Assembly: GCA_034440635.1 (NCBI GenBank)
Contig: JAOTON010001911.1
Coordinates: forward strand, 1 to 64,000
DNA from: Lepas anatifera
Lineage: Eukaryota > Arthropoda > Thecostraca > Lepadidae
Length of the DNA: 64,000 nucleotides
Direction of reading: 5' to 3'
Part shown: positions 23,781-36,259 of the stretch, one piece after another
How the letters are laid out: each line of letters begins with the position of its first letter
Position numbering within the stretch: the stretch's first letter is position 1
Made by a program: the position numbers and the translations under genes
Notes under the pieces: model-generated
What the model saw: the letters and a program-made list of their open reading frames with translations, nothing else
Databases searched by the model: none
Told to the model about the DNA's origin: nothing

Positions 23781-24802
23781 CCCGCGCCCCACCGGGGGTC
23801 AAGCGCCACCTTCGTCCCACCGGGGGCATCGATGGCCCCTCCCCACTAACTCCGAAAATATGGGCGTTAGCGCAAATCTGCAAAGTGCAATAGAAACCTC
23901 GCGTGAATTCAGTAAGAAATTACTTCACATGTTTTAGTGCTCAGGTCAATGGTTTGACCTCCAGAGGTCAAATTAGGTCAAGATCGGCTATTTTCACTCA
24001 AATATGCAATGCTTAAGCAAACTGGGCATAACTCTTATGCCATTAGAGCTATTGAGATCTGGTAAAGTACATTTTATAGGAAATTGTCAGTCCTTTTTCC
24101 GGTATGTGAAACGTAAAGACCTCCCGCCAGTGGTTTGACCTCCAGGGGTCACCTCGTGACCTAAGATGACCTGAGGTCACGAAAGGTCAAAAAGTGACCT
24201 TGCTGTATATCAAATGAAAGTCAGTGACGAGACAAACACGATGGTGTTTGTATCAGCGCTCTAGCTTAATTAGCTCAAAAGTTATTGTCAAAATACTGTT
24301 TTTGACCCCTGGTGACCTTGGATGACCTTGGAGAGGTCAAAGGGCAAATATGGCCCCTGGAATCCGTGAAAGGGTGTCTAAGAACGCTTTTCTGATCAAG
24401 CTGAGCATTTTCAATCGCTTTTGTGACTTTTAGATCATAAGACAGCTTTTCCCCATGCTTTTTCAATGGGAGAGGTCACCTCGTGACCTGACCTCAGGGC
24501 ACGAAATCTAAAAATCCCGGATATACACGTTGTAGACCCTGGAAGGGTCATGAAGTGTAGGAAGTTTCAAATTTATCGACTTCGAAATGTAGCTCTTACA
24601 GCTAAAGTTGAAGTGAGGTGACCTTGGTTGACCTCGTCTGGTGACCTGACCTTGGGTGACCCGGGGTAAAAAATTTCAGGGATGGTGGGAAAATGATGCA
24701 GTGAGAGGTAGAGTCCTCAACCGCGGCGCTGCGCCTCTTAGTTTTTCTGCTATCCCGGAAAAAACCTTAGGGGGCCATCGATGGCCCCCGGTGGGGCGAG
24801 GG
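23781..24802 (+). mobile_element. F1 TTAA element, complete, 1022 bp
   Basis: Perfect TTAA at 23777-23780 and 24803-24806. Ends CCCGCGCCCCACCGGGGG / CCGGTGGGGCGAGGG. I count at least 20 AGGTCA/TGACCT hexamers inside. No open frame of substance. Reference copy for F1. Confidence 0.88.
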
Positions 24803-24806
24803 TTAA

Positions 24807-26301
24807 AATCTTTAAAACGAGAAACACAATGTAAGGGATATTCTAACACTACTTCGACGTCTTGTTGACCGGTGACTGGTCTCAGGGCATACCCAAATAA
24901 ATACAAATCCACGGAACTGGGGGTAAGGGTGCAGTCCGGAAGTTTTAGGCCACAGGAGGTCATCTGCCCTCGGTATCTAACCCTGCATTACTCTGGGTCT
25001 TCTTAACTTTCACGTCACAGTATTCTAAAAAACATATAACCTATAGTCCTTGCATCAAATATCAGCACTGACATGCCTTTTGCCTTGACCTTTGGAACAT
25101 TGGAAGGCAAATCAGCTTTCGAAGCACACAAATAACGCCTCTTTGAAGCCGTCATGCTGCAGCGATCAGTAGCCATGAAATCCGTCTCTCGGCATTGATT
25201 CAATTCGAAGTTAGAGCACGGCAATGGAGTAGGGCTTGAGGGATTGATAGCTTTGCAGTAAACGAAATGCCACATGCAGAACAAGAATCCCAGGAAAATG
25301 AGCGTCTCAAAATCTTTGTTGGAACAAAATCATTATAGTGAAAAACTCTTGGATTGTACAAGTAACTCAGGAACAATCTGCTTATATTTTCGGACATTCC
25401 CAAGGAACAACATGGCTTAGCTCTTGGTTCGTATGCGCGGTGAAGGCTCGTATGCGCGGTTAAGTGTTCTGCCCCAATTATGCTTCAAAAGTGGCAGGAC
25501 AACCGTTTGTAGCCAAAGACGCTTGTTGGCTGCATTTGAGATAATTCATGAAACGGTCGATTGGTGGAAGGATTTTGGAAATCAGCCAACCATTTTTAGG
25601 ACTTTGCAAATCAGTCAATCAGGTTAAGGCGCTAATAGAATAAATGAAGGCAATGTTTTGACTCGTAGACTTTCGAAGTCAGACCTATCTTGTGAGATCG
25701 GCTCAACCAAGCAGTCAAACCACTTCGCCCACATTATGGACGGTGCAGTGACGTCCTAACATCATAAAATTGAGATGATGTATCAAGATCACCTCACATG
25801 AAGTTAAAGATCAAGTTCAAAGGTCACAAATCAAGGTCTTGCCAGCAGTTCCAAGGCCAGTCACCTCATAGCTTCCGATCAAGTGATGGTACCCAATATG
25901 AGGTATATTATGCTATGACGACATAGTAAGGTAGTTCTAAGTTAAAGTCAAGGTCAGAGATCAAGGTCGTAGGTTATGGGTCAAGGTTAAACATTATAGA
26001 TCAAGGTTCAATATCATGGGTCAAGGTCAGAGCTGATAGATCTAGATAGATTTAGAATGATAGCTCTATCATTCCCAGCACAACGGTTTTTGTAGTGTAC
26101 ATTATGGAAAATATTTCATATTATGACCTCATAGATCAATGACCTTGGAGGGTCATGGCCTCGAAGCTTCAGGTAAACTTCCGATCTTACCTCCATGATC
26201 TTAGTAAGCTTAAAATGTCTCCCTTTTTCATGAAAAATCACTGCATTTCCTGAGAAGTCCCAAGACAGTCATCATTTGACCTTTGTGACCTCATTTTATC
26301 T
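24807..26301. other. No gene seen; older AGGTCA-type repeat at 25.74-26.30 kb
   Basis: 24807-25700 is unremarkable. 25740-26300 is rich in TCAAGGTCA-type motifs (for example 25935-26030) but lacks recognisable element ends, so may be a decayed relative of the TTAA elements. Confidence 0.4.
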
Positions 26302-26573
26302 TTAACCCTCGCCCCGGTGGGGGTGTTTGAACACCCTCCTCGGGTTTTTCCACCGGCACGAGAAAACTGCGCGTACTTGGCACACCTTATCTTTGATCAA
26401 TTCCGCAACTTTTACCAAAACTTTAAGGTTGGGTCATCTCAAGTCAGGTCAACAGTGCAGGTCAAGTGACCTCACCTCAAAATTTTTTTAAGGTGGCATA
26501 GGTAAGAAATGGGTGAATCTATCGGATTTAAACCTATACCACATAATGACCCCACCGAGGGCTACAACATAGG

Positions 26574-27502
26574 ATGACCCAAAAACAGTCATCACAAAAT
26601 TAAAATAGCGTCAAAATTTGTTTCGATCATGACCAAATTTTATCACATTATGACAAGGCTATGTGCTCAACATCCAGCAACTTTCAGTCTCTGGCTTAAA
26701 ATCTCTGTTTTTACTGCCGCTTCAAGATGTGCTCCAAATGAGCCCCCGCCGCTGCAGGCGGTGACCAAAAACAGTCATCGCGAAAGTCAATAACGTCCAA
26801 AATTGTATTTCGATCATAACCAACTTCATCGACATTATGACAAGGCTATGTGATTAACATCCAGCAACTGTCAGTCTCTGGCTTAAAACTCGACTTTTAT
26901 TAACGCATCAATATGTGATCCAAATGGCCCACACCGCTGCAGGCACAGTTGGATCCGGCGGGCGAAGTTCTCGATGACCCGCCCGCATTCCCCTTTGGTA
27001 TCGCTCTATGGCTGCTGTGATGGCTGCCTTCAGGGCAGGAATGGTCTGTGAGTTGTTTCATACACCCTGTCTTCAGGTCCCCCACAGATAAAAATCTGGG
27101 GCTTCAGTCTGGTAAATGGGCGACCATGGGGTCACACCTGCGGTTGATCGTCGGTTGGGAAACGCTGCTGTGCCATGCCAGTGATTCGTTTGACGTGTGG
27201 GGGTGGCGCCATCCTGTTGGAATCACTGGAGGGCCCTGATGACCCTCTCCGTACAGGGCGTCCAGAACTCGCCAGCACCTGACATCCCGCTCGGTGTTGT
27301 TGTCGACCTGCCGGATCCAACTGTGCCTGTAGCGGCGGGGGCTCCTTGGGCACATCTTGAAGCGCCAATAAAATGGTTTTTGCCGAGGCTTGAAAGTTAG
27401 TGTTATTGGCACATACCTTGTTATGTGGATGAATTTGGTTCTGTCCAAATAAAACTTCGGACGTTTTTGACTTTGGTGATTACTTTTTTTTGGGTCACCC
27501 AT
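26574..27502 (-). mobile_element. Decayed mariner/IS630-type element inside F5
   Basis: Interrupts F5 between CTACAACA and ATTCCGAG. Inverted ends GGATGACCCAAAAA and TTTTTGGGTCACCC, next to TA on both sides (TA target, as in Tc1/mariner). Contains a broken transposase frame on - and an internal duplication (about 26578-26720 and 26765-26900, sharing AAAACAGTCATC and CATTATGACAAGGCTATGTG). Confidence 0.72.
26900..27370 (-). pseudogene. Mariner-type transposase remnant
   Basis: Conceptual pieces in two or more frames: PPHTSNESLAW with a nearby QRFP, and downstream GDLKTGCMKQLTD. These match the region between the second and third catalytic acidic residues of IS630/mariner transposases (DGAPPHTS-like, then LWGDLK-like). 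Frameshifts and stops disrupt it; the N-terminal DNA-binding part is not identified. Confidence 0.65.
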
Positions 27503-28243
27503 ATTCCGAGATTTTTCATATCGATGACGTAAGGTCAAGTACGGAACATGACCTCTCCATTGGAAATACATGGGAAAAACAGAAATTGGCCTTCATTTGT
27601 GTAGATACAGCTGAGAATACCTTCATATTCTCCAGATCGTAGCATCCTAGGCCCCTCTCCAAGTTCATGTTGCAACTTTTTACCTGTGACCTTTGAGAGG
27701 TCATCTAGGGCTGTTTAAGCAGTTTTCAGGCTTAGGTCAATAACTTTGCATGACATTATGATACAGCTTTTATTTTGATATCATTGCGTTTATATTGCTA
27801 TTGCGTGTAGATCCATATGCATATTGACAATGCTAGGTTAAAAAATTACCTTGACTTAACCTGAGGTCAGGTCTTTTTTTACTTAGCATAGTCTTATAAT
27901 ACATCATTCCATTCGCTGTGACGAGAGGAAGTGAATAGTGCCTAAAAATGATTCTAACTCAACTCTGTCAGACACTAGAGCCAAAAAAACTTTACTCAAA
28001 ATCCCGCTTTATTTGACCTGTCATGACCTCAATATTGACCTGAGCCAAAAAATGACAAATATAGTTTATTCATGAATTCTTATGAGCTATTCACCAGCGT
28101 TCGCGTTCTTTTATTTTATTTTTTTGCAATCCCACAAAGGGGCCGAGTTCGACGGGAGTGTACAAACACCCCCCCCCCCACCTGGGCGAAGGTGGCTTGG
28201 AGGCCCACCCGGGCGTGGGTTAATATACGACATACGTCCGTTA

Positions 28244-28608
28244 AAGTAGCTATCATTCATACTGGAGAGAGTCCTGGTACTAGCCCGCACTGGAGGGGGA
28301 GCCTGCCTGCCCCCTCAGATATCAAAAACCGAGATTCGTAGAAAACGCCCGTTTGAGGGTGTGTGCGGGCTATGGTTACCTACATCATAGCCAAAATTGC
28401 ATTTACCTAAGTCAATAACTATAAGGTGAAATGAAGTCATAAGTAAAGAAACATTCAAACCGATCCTCCATTTTTTTCACAAATCAGTGCTCTGTTCAAT
28501 TCTCTCAAATGTAGCCAAGCTGATTTTTTTTGGGATACAACCGATTCTCCGGTCACCTTAGAAATAGGTGGTGGGGATGGGGCCCGAGGCGCACCTCCAG
28601 TGCACGTG
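28244..28608 (+). mobile_element. Degenerate F4 TTAA element
   Basis: Starts after TTAA at 28239-28242. Retains CTGGAGRGAGTCCTGG and GCACTGGAGGGGG of the F4 left end and the GATTCTCCGGTCACC / CCTCCAGTGCACGTG right end. Most of the interior is deleted. Confidence 0.6.
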
Positions 28609-29239
28609 ATATGATGTATAGCCTATCATGGGTCCTCACGAACCCCTCTTCACTGCGCTCGATAAAAGGGCACTTAATATGATTTATTCCATTTAACGTT
28701 TCCTCTGAAATTCATGTCAAGACCATGTAAGGTCTGGTCGCGAGTCTGGATTAACAGGCCTCACCTCCAGAAACGCTTAAGCTTGTATTGCCTTCTGCAC
28801 ATTTCAAAAGAGCAATCTGAAACTTATTTTGGATCATGAGAGTACCTAAACATATGGGGAAATTTTGATGCCTTATTCTAGTCAAATGTTAGCATGAAAA
28901 CTTCCCCGTCATGAGTGGGGGACTAATTTCCGACATTAGACTAATAAATTGGCCTGTCACCTCTGACAGGCCATTTGAGGTTAAGTAAACAATGTACAGT
29001 ACTTCAAAGTCTGTATATACTGAAAGTGGACACCGTATCCGCACCTCTCCAGTTCGTTTCGTTCTAAAATCGGCCCGGCATCATTTGCAAAATACCTTCC
29101 ACTGAATGAAGAAGGAGCTTTTGTTCTAACGCCGCTGAATTTGTATTATCGATGCATATAGAAATATGTATTTACATTATGGTTATAGTGACTGCGTTGA
29201 CCCGAAACCAGTTCAGCCTTTGATTTTCGACTGTAGTGA

Positions 29240-30139
29240 TATTTTTTGTGAAATAATGTTGGATCCCCCAACGATCTCGGGAACCAGAACGGGAAAAACC
29301 AAAACGGCGCTGGAAGCACATTGCCGCCTTCTACTATGGAACCTGACTTAAATCATATTCGTTGACCCATGACATCACAGTGCGTTAAAGTGTGTCAAAT
29401 GTCCATCCGTGTTCTCATCATCCATCCGTATCCTGAATGATGTATATGTACGTGCATTATAAGCCGCAAATATACGTGTACGGTTTCAAATGTCGACCCA
29501 TTCAGAACATTTCCTGTAACTCGGGAACCATGAGACCTAGAAAAAGCCAAAGGATGTGAATGTGTTTGTTTTGATCCAATTATTCTAATTATTTGAGGCA
29601 TGGCCTTGTACGATATCATTCAGATGTAGCTTAGCTCGACCTTATTCAAGATCAATAATGTATTTTAGGGTCATGTTGCAAAGTATTCGAATGCTTGGAT
29701 CATGTTTGTCAATATGATAGCTAACGTATTGTTGTTTCTTGTCCAGAAGTTACAGACGCAAACCATGTCCAAAACCCTAACCTTTTGTAAACTCTGACCT
29801 TGTTATTGACTTGACCTCAAATTAGATGGTTTCCTGTAGATTTATCTGTTCAAGAGCTCTCGAATGATGTTTGCAAACCTGATCTATGTCTTATAGAAGC
29901 CGAGCTACACCCTTCCTTTGTCGGCCTCATTTTAAAAGAACAGAATTGTTTTACATGGGTTTAATAATGATATCATAACCCATTGACCTGGCCTGAACTT
30001 ATGTCAATTTGTATCATACGTTGTCAAATTGATTATCTTAGAGGCATGTAAAGCGATACGTTTCTCGTTAAAATCGGCTTGGCGTCATTTGCGAAAGCCG
30101 AAGGTGGGGGGTCCAATTGAACCACCAGGCGCTGAAGGG
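29240..30139 (-). mobile_element. F6 TTAA element, degenerate
   Basis: The right border AGGCGCTGAAGGG is followed by TTAA (30140-30143). The 29.83-30.14 kb part is the reverse complement of 33.89-34.15 kb. The left border is uncertain (ATCTCGGGAACCAGAAC near 29273). Confidence 0.55.
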
Positions 30140-30683
30140 TTAATCATTACCGCATCTAGCCTGGTTCAGAAATTATTCGTAAAAAATCCAACGCTCAGCA
30201 GTATCAGTACTGCAGTTGACATGAGTATAGACCTAAACTGAGCATGGTGGGGATTGAAATGGCTCTTATCAACAAGAGCTCTCAAATGGTCCACGACACA
30301 CTGATCTACCTACAAGGGGATTCATATGGCGGAGAGAAGGAGCCTGCGTGATAATTTAGCCTGAATGTGTTTCCCCAGATCCGTGATGTTTAGGTGGTCT
30401 GGTGTTTGGCCAGCTTACACATTTGAAGGCAATTCGTCAGTAGAGCAATTCAAATGCTTTTGGATAACATGCAGAAAATTTGTCTTGCTATTTTAGCTTC
30501 CGAAATAAATAATGTTTTCTGAGCACACCTCGTTTCAGCAACTCTTACCTCCTTCGACCTCGTTATTGCCCCAGATCCCTGTGCGTTCTACCCATTAACA
30601 GGAATGAGCCGGACAGATACGTGCTGGTCTCTCCGGAACACGCTTCCCTGCCTAATTTTGCCGATGTCCGCCGTTGCCACGCC

Positions 30684-30967
30684 CATAGGCGGATCCAGGG
30701 TAGCAAAAGGGGAGGTACTTAACCCTTTCTTTTTCGACCCTCTGCACCTCCCCTCCCCCCCAATGGTCACAGTGCCCTCTAAAAGGTCGATGCCCCCTGA
30801 AATGTTCCCCATCCTCTCCCAGGATGCGAGAGTCAGCGCCCCCGCAATAGGATTTGACACCCACCTGATAGGTTTTACCCCTAAAAGTGTTGCCCCTGGT
30901 CCAGATTGCACCCCCAACCATGTACCACCCCCCTCCTCCGCGATCAGAAATCCTGGATCCACCTATG
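30684..30967 (+). mobile_element. hAT-like MITE, 284 bp, perfect 8-bp target duplication
   Basis: GCCACGCC at 30676-30683 and 30968-30975. Ends CATAGGCGGATCCAGG / CCTGGATCCACCTATG, 16 bp with a single mismatch. C-rich interior without coding capacity. Confidence 0.9.
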
Positions 30968-31225
30968 GCCACGCCCCGACTCTGATCCGATCACCGCACG
31001 TGGACCCGCGGGGAATCGTCTTCACCCTACCGCCCCGGTCCAGCAGCCGGAACTTCCGCGTCGTATGACAGGCCCTCGCGGCTATATGTACCGCGTTGCC
31101 CACACATTACCGACCGGTAATGGCGGTTACCAGCAATAAGAACGCGCCCCGCATGGCTTCAGCGGTCCTGGCTAAAGGCGGCCCCAGTATCAGTATTGGT
31201 GTACAGTAGTAAAACAACGCTCCTA

Positions 31226-31408
31226 CAATGTGAATAGTCCTAAAAATAACCGTCTTACATTCATACTATATATTGAAGAGAAAAGGCCAAGATAATAAAC
31301 TTTATCTTGACTTTGTCTTACACATTTAAGAATGTTTATTATCTCGGCCTTTTCTCTTCAATATATAGTATGAATGTAAGACGGTTATTTTTAGGACTAT
31401 TCACAATG
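31226..31408. mobile_element. Foldback element: 75-bp inverted arms, 33-bp loop
   Basis: 31226-31300 and 31334-31408 are reverse complements with 2 mismatches in 75. Either strand would fold into a near-perfect hairpin. No target duplication is obvious. Confidence 0.93.
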
Positions 31409-31575
31409 ACAACATTCAACCTTTTTATCTCCAATCTTAGAAAAACGCTGCTACAAACTGTTCCGCCAAGTGACGGACTTATTTACCTCGCGGATGTGAG
31501 TTTCATATATCCGATTCCCCAGATCCCTGGGAGCTTAGCTTCATCACATTATTTTCGTGGAGGGACAAGGGTGCA

Positions 31576-31715
31576 TAAATAGGCGGATCCAGGATTGCTG
31601 ATCGTGTGGGGGAAGATGGTCGGGGAGGGGGAGAGGGCACCATACGGACCCGCGGGACGTCACTTTTGGACAGCAAAACCTATCAGGTGGGCGCCAAATC
31701 TTATTGCGGGGCTGC
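31576..31715 (+). mobile_element. Partial GGATCCAGG-type element
   Basis: AGGCGGATCCAGGATTGCTGATCG is the mirror of the right end of 30684-30967 and similarity continues (AAAACCTATCAGGTGGGCGCC), but no opposite end is seen. Confidence 0.6.
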
Positions 31716-31929
31716 TGGCTGCTTCACTGTTGTGTCCGAGGGTCGTCTTTTTTGTAATTCTACATCTCTGGCACGGGCCAAAAAGGTAAACTATAGGAAT
31801 GTATTGATGTATAATTACGCACATAAAAGCATACGGCCACGGATATATTGCGCCCTCACTGTAGATAACCCACTTTATCCTCGGTGGCATCGCTACGCTA
31901 GTCAATGCATCACATTTGAACTTCAATGA

Positions 31930-33880
31930 AAATATATGGTATTTTTCGCTTTGGTGGCTGGGATTTCCTGAAACTCAATGAGGCGAAAGACACATAGTTT
32001 GCATGTCAAAGGACGCTCCAGGCCACGTCGTTGCCGGCTGTGGCCTTATCGATTCATGTATTTACGCTTCTCGACACGCGAAGCTTAATTACAAGAGTGG
32101 AAGAGTTTGTACGAACGTTATGAGGCGACCCAGTGAAATGGTGTTGAGGCAAAGCATGAAGCATGCAGAGCAATGGATAAGAAACGGTGAGTTAGTGGAA
32201 GGTAGGAATTCATTCTTATGATTTTGGTAGACAAACAAGTACGTTCACCTGGAGCAAACGTTTTGCGATCAGTTTTCGAATGTTTCGAGTATTTATGTTC
32301 TACAAAACACCCCATCCGAAACCAACCAGGTGAATTACTCAATCCTACCCTACCGGGGTGGACCGAACAATTTTGTGGTTTTAACCCTAAGGGTATACAG
32401 GGCACAGCAGATACGTAAGGTCCCGTGGCATTCTAAAAACCTTATCTCAACGAGCAAAGTGTTTGGTTTTCCTTTTTAAAGTTCGGCAGAGCCTTCCACT
32501 TAAAGGAACGGGTGTGTCCATACGATCCATAATCATCGCCACCGGTAGGAAAGTGAGGGGACGGTCCATCTTCAACCTACTACTGACTAGAAACTTTATG
32601 CTCTAGAACATCCCAAACACAAACAAACAAATTGGATTGAGCTCATCGTTTCTTTACGCACTGGCTGGTTAAATACTTTTTCGGCTTCTGGCCAATCTGG
32701 CCGAAATCTGGATTTGTATGGAAACTGGGGGGCTAAGCCCCTCTGGCCGCCTGTTTGGAAAGTATGGTCGATCAGGTGCTAAGATAATCTCTTGATAATC
32801 ACTTGAAGCTGTGATATAGCCTCACACGGGGTTGCGGTCGTAGGGGATGCCCTCCAGGCTTTCAAAAGGAGAGGCTACATCCTCTTTGCGTTGGAACAAA
32901 TACTCTAGTTGGTTTAAAATATTGACATTCGTGTCGAAAGCGTGGGCAGAGGGGGAGAGGAGGGACGCGATCCCCCACCTCGCAAATCAGGGATGGACAT
33001 CCCCTCCCGCGAAATTTTGGGATTCAACCTACGCTTTTTGCGTTTTTTCATATGATCTGCGTGGACGTACATAAACATGTTGGAACAGTGTACAGTAAGT
33101 AGTGTTTTAAGAAACAGTAAAAATGCTCAAAACTCGCCTCTCACCTCCACCCCACCCCCCCGGCCATCACCTGCCCGGGATCCGTCCCTCCAACTAGTAA
33201 AAATTCCGTGGCGGCGCCCCTGGATATTGATGGTGCTTCAAATCTGTTTTGATCACGCCTTGCCCGGTCACCCTTTCTAGGCAGAATTTTAATGGATTCG
33301 CGATAGCCGCCAAGGTACGTTCTGGCCTTTTGAAGGAGTAGGTACTGCGAAAGATAACAATGCGATCTGGGACGTGCATGTTTGCAGAAAATACGCCAAT
33401 GTGCTAAGGGTAGGCACGAACAGATAATTTTTTGCATGCCCACCTTCAAACGAGACAAAACCTTAGATTCCTAATCCCTCCCAATTGTTTGCAGCCTTTC
33501 TGATTTTCGACCATTGGGAACCAGGGCCCTTCTTTTTCGAAATAACGAAACGCTTATTACTTGTTCCGCAAGGGCTATCGTGTCCATTGCTTGATACCGT
33601 TCTTACCCCCTAGCAAGGTAATTATGCAAATGTGAAGAAAAAAATCCCGATAAAGAGAACAAGAATACATTTTCTACTGTCGTAAAGAGCCCCTTTGAGC
33701 TCTCACCCTGCCTTCTTCCTTCTTTGGTCCCTAGTACAAATGTGATAAAAATTCACTGCGCACGGAACCGTAGAAGAGGTCTCGTCTCGACCTAAATGAC
33801 CCGTGATTATTTGGTCATTGGACGTTCCAGAAAAAATAAGGTACCCACTTAACTTCCCATGATCTTAGTTTCTCCCTTGT
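31930..33880. other. No gene seen
   Basis: Short frames only. GC-rich patches at 32700-32760 and 33130-33240 look like degenerate C-rich MITE pieces (CCCGGGATCCG, GGCGGCGCCCCTGGAT) without verifiable ends. Confidence 0.35.
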
Positions 33881-33886
33881 CATGAA

Positions 33887-34690
33887 CCCTTTGGCGCCTG
33901 GGGGGGTCTGATCGAACCCCTTCGGCTTTTCAAATGATTTCGAGCCGATTGATATGAGACGCGCGTCGCTTTGTAGACCTCTAAGGTGTTCAATTTGACA
34001 ACTTATGACAAAACATTGGCATCAGGTCAAGTCAGGTCAACAAGTTATGACGTCATTGCTAAACCCATGAAGGCAATTCTGTTCTTCAAAAACTGGGACT
34101 GGCAAAACCAGGGTGTAACTTGGCTTCTAGATGAGCTTGACCAAGTTTCTAAACACCATTTCAAAGCTCTTGAAACTACAAAGCTGCATACTGTCATCAA
34201 TTTTGAGATCAGGTCAATCCCAGGGTCACCACAGGTCACCAAAGGTCAAGTGTTTATTCTTGCGTCTATAACTTTTGAACAAAACAAGAAACAGTCTTAA
34301 ATTTGGACTCATATTAATGGGCATGCCGAAGGATTCGAACGATATGCAGCAGAAACTTGAAAGTCCATTATTTAATTTAACCTAAGTTCAAGGTCATAAT
34401 GTGATCTTTTAAGTTCGTGCCACAGTTTTAGTAGAATCCATGGATTAATAAAACTATATTGATATCTTTTGTTTTGCTCCAGGTCTAATAGCTCCCGAAA
34501 TATAATCAATTATCTACATGAGTCTAAATTTTAGCCATTTTGGCCCACCGTGACGTCACGGATCGACGTATATGGTTCAAACTGGGCTTGAAATTATAAG
34601 ATGGTGAGGCTTCTAGCGCCCTTTCAGTTTTCTCCGCACCTCTTCCAGTTCCCAAGATCGTAGGGTTCTGATCGGACCTTCAGGCGGTGG
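33887..34690 (+). mobile_element. F6 TTAA element
   Basis: Starts CCCTTTGGCGCCTGGGGGGG after TGAA (degenerate TTAA). The GATCGTAGGGTTCTGATCGG to CAGGCGGTG region near 34690 is the inverted counterpart. AGGTCA hexamers at 34200-34250. The F5 copy begins only about 35 bp later. Confidence 0.6.
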
Positions 34691-34725
34691 TGAGAACGAA
34701 AAGAGCCCAGGCGGTGCCCAGTTAA

Positions 34726-35709
34726 CCATCGCCCCGGTGGGGAGTGTTTGAACACCCCCCTCGGGTTTTTCTGGCGGCACGAAAAGACGGCGGTGTGAAG
34801 CGCTGCCGTACTTGGCACACCTTATCCTTGATTGATTCCGCAACTTTCCCCAAAACTTTAAGTTCAGGTCATCTCAGGTCAGGTCACCAGGGCAGTTCAA
34901 GTGACCTCACCTCAAAAAAATGTTTAAGGTGACATAAGTAAGAAATGGGTAAATCTATCGGATTGAAATTTACAACACATAATGGCCCCACCGAGTTCTA
35001 CAAAATATGTTCCGGGATTTTTAATATCGGTGACCGAAGGCCAAGTACGGACCATGACCTCTCCATTAGAAATACATGGGAAAAACAGAAATTTGGCTGT
35101 ATTTGTGTAGAGATAAAGCTGACAATACCTTCACATTCTCCAAAACGAAGTATCCTGGCCCCCTTTCCAGCTTCATGTTGCAGGTTTTACCTGTGACCTC
35201 TGAGAGGTCATCTGGAGCTACTTAAAAAGTTTTCAGACTTAGGTCAATAACTTTGCATGAAGTAATGATACAGCTTTTATTTGCATACCATTGTGTTTGC
35301 ATTGCTATTGTAAGTCGAATGATATGCGTATTGACTATGATAGGTTAAAAGGTGACCTTGACCTGACCTGAGGTCTGGTCATTTTTACCTAGGATGGTCA
35401 TATTATACATCATTCCATTTGCAATTTCAAAAGAGGACGTGAATGGTGCCTATAAAATGACTCTAACTCAACTCTATCAGACGCTAGAGCCAAAAAACTT
35501 TGCTCAAAATGCCAAATTCTTTGACCTGGCATAACCTCAATATTGACCTGAGCCAAAAAGTGTCTGAAATAGTTCCTCCGTGAATTTGTATGAGCTATCC
35601 ACCAGCGTTCCCGTTTTTTTCGCTATCCCGCATAGGGGCCAAGTTCGAGGGGGTGTTCAAACACCCCCCACCAGGGCGAAGGTGGCTCGGAGGCCCACCG
35701 GAGCGCGAG
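34726..35709 (+). mobile_element. F5 TTAA element, complete, 984 bp
   Basis: TTAA at 34722-34725; degenerate TGAA at 35710-35713. GTGTTTGAACACCCCC near the left end and GTGTTCAAACACCCCC near the right end are small inverted hairpins. AGGTCA/TGACCT throughout. Confidence 0.82.
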
Positions 35710-35713
35710 TGAA

Positions 35714-36255
35714 GACGTGTCATGTTGCGCCTCCTTGTAGTCCCGATTACACAAGTGTCAAAAGGTATGGGTGACGCTAAAGGAAGAGTCACGGGCCTGC
35801 CCACTCAAAATACTGCCACTGCCCACTCAAATACGCGACTTCTCCAGCTGGTTAAGAAACAGAATGGGACATCAGCACCGGTTGAAAGCATGACACGGCG
35901 CCACGGATTACTAAGGCTTCAGATCGGGTTGCCGGAGTTTGGACCGGCTGCAGTACCTGAGACACACTCCTTACCAGTTGCAGGTCCAGGTAGGGAAGAA
36001 GGAGAGCCGTGGCTCCCGTACCAAAGGACGGAAAACCTGCATCATCCCCCTCTCACAAACGGTTTGCCCATAAATAAAATATGAGCTACAAACTGCAAAA
36101 TGTCAAGGACCATACAGAAGTGGACCCAAAAGTCCAGTAAACCACAATGATGTAAATACAATGAAACAAAAAATGAATTATTGACCACATCAAGCTGGAA
36201 CTGGAGCCAGTCATACTACCGGAGAATAATGATAAATTTTAGGGCTAACCGACAC
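35714..36255. other. No gene supported
   Basis: A 120-aa + strand frame (35722-36084) has no recognisable features and starts in element-flanking DNA; probably chance or old retroelement sequence. Confidence 0.35.
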
Positions 36256-36259
36256 ACCA

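Larger units (their letters stand above)
26306..28219 (+). mobile_element. F5 TTAA element interrupted by a mariner-type element
   Basis: TTAA at 26302-26305 and 28220-28223. Starts CCCTCGCCCCGGTGGGGG followed by a TGTTTGAACACC hairpin. Subtracting the roughly 930-bp insertion leaves about 984 bp, equal to the F5 copy at 34726-35709. Confidence 0.83.

Noticed and set aside
30588..31139. 106-154-aa frames on both strands
   Set aside because: They coincide with the hAT-like MITE at 30684-30967 and are composition-driven.
35722..36084. 120-aa + strand frame as a gene
   Set aside because: No recognisable domain or splice pattern; sits between mobile elements.
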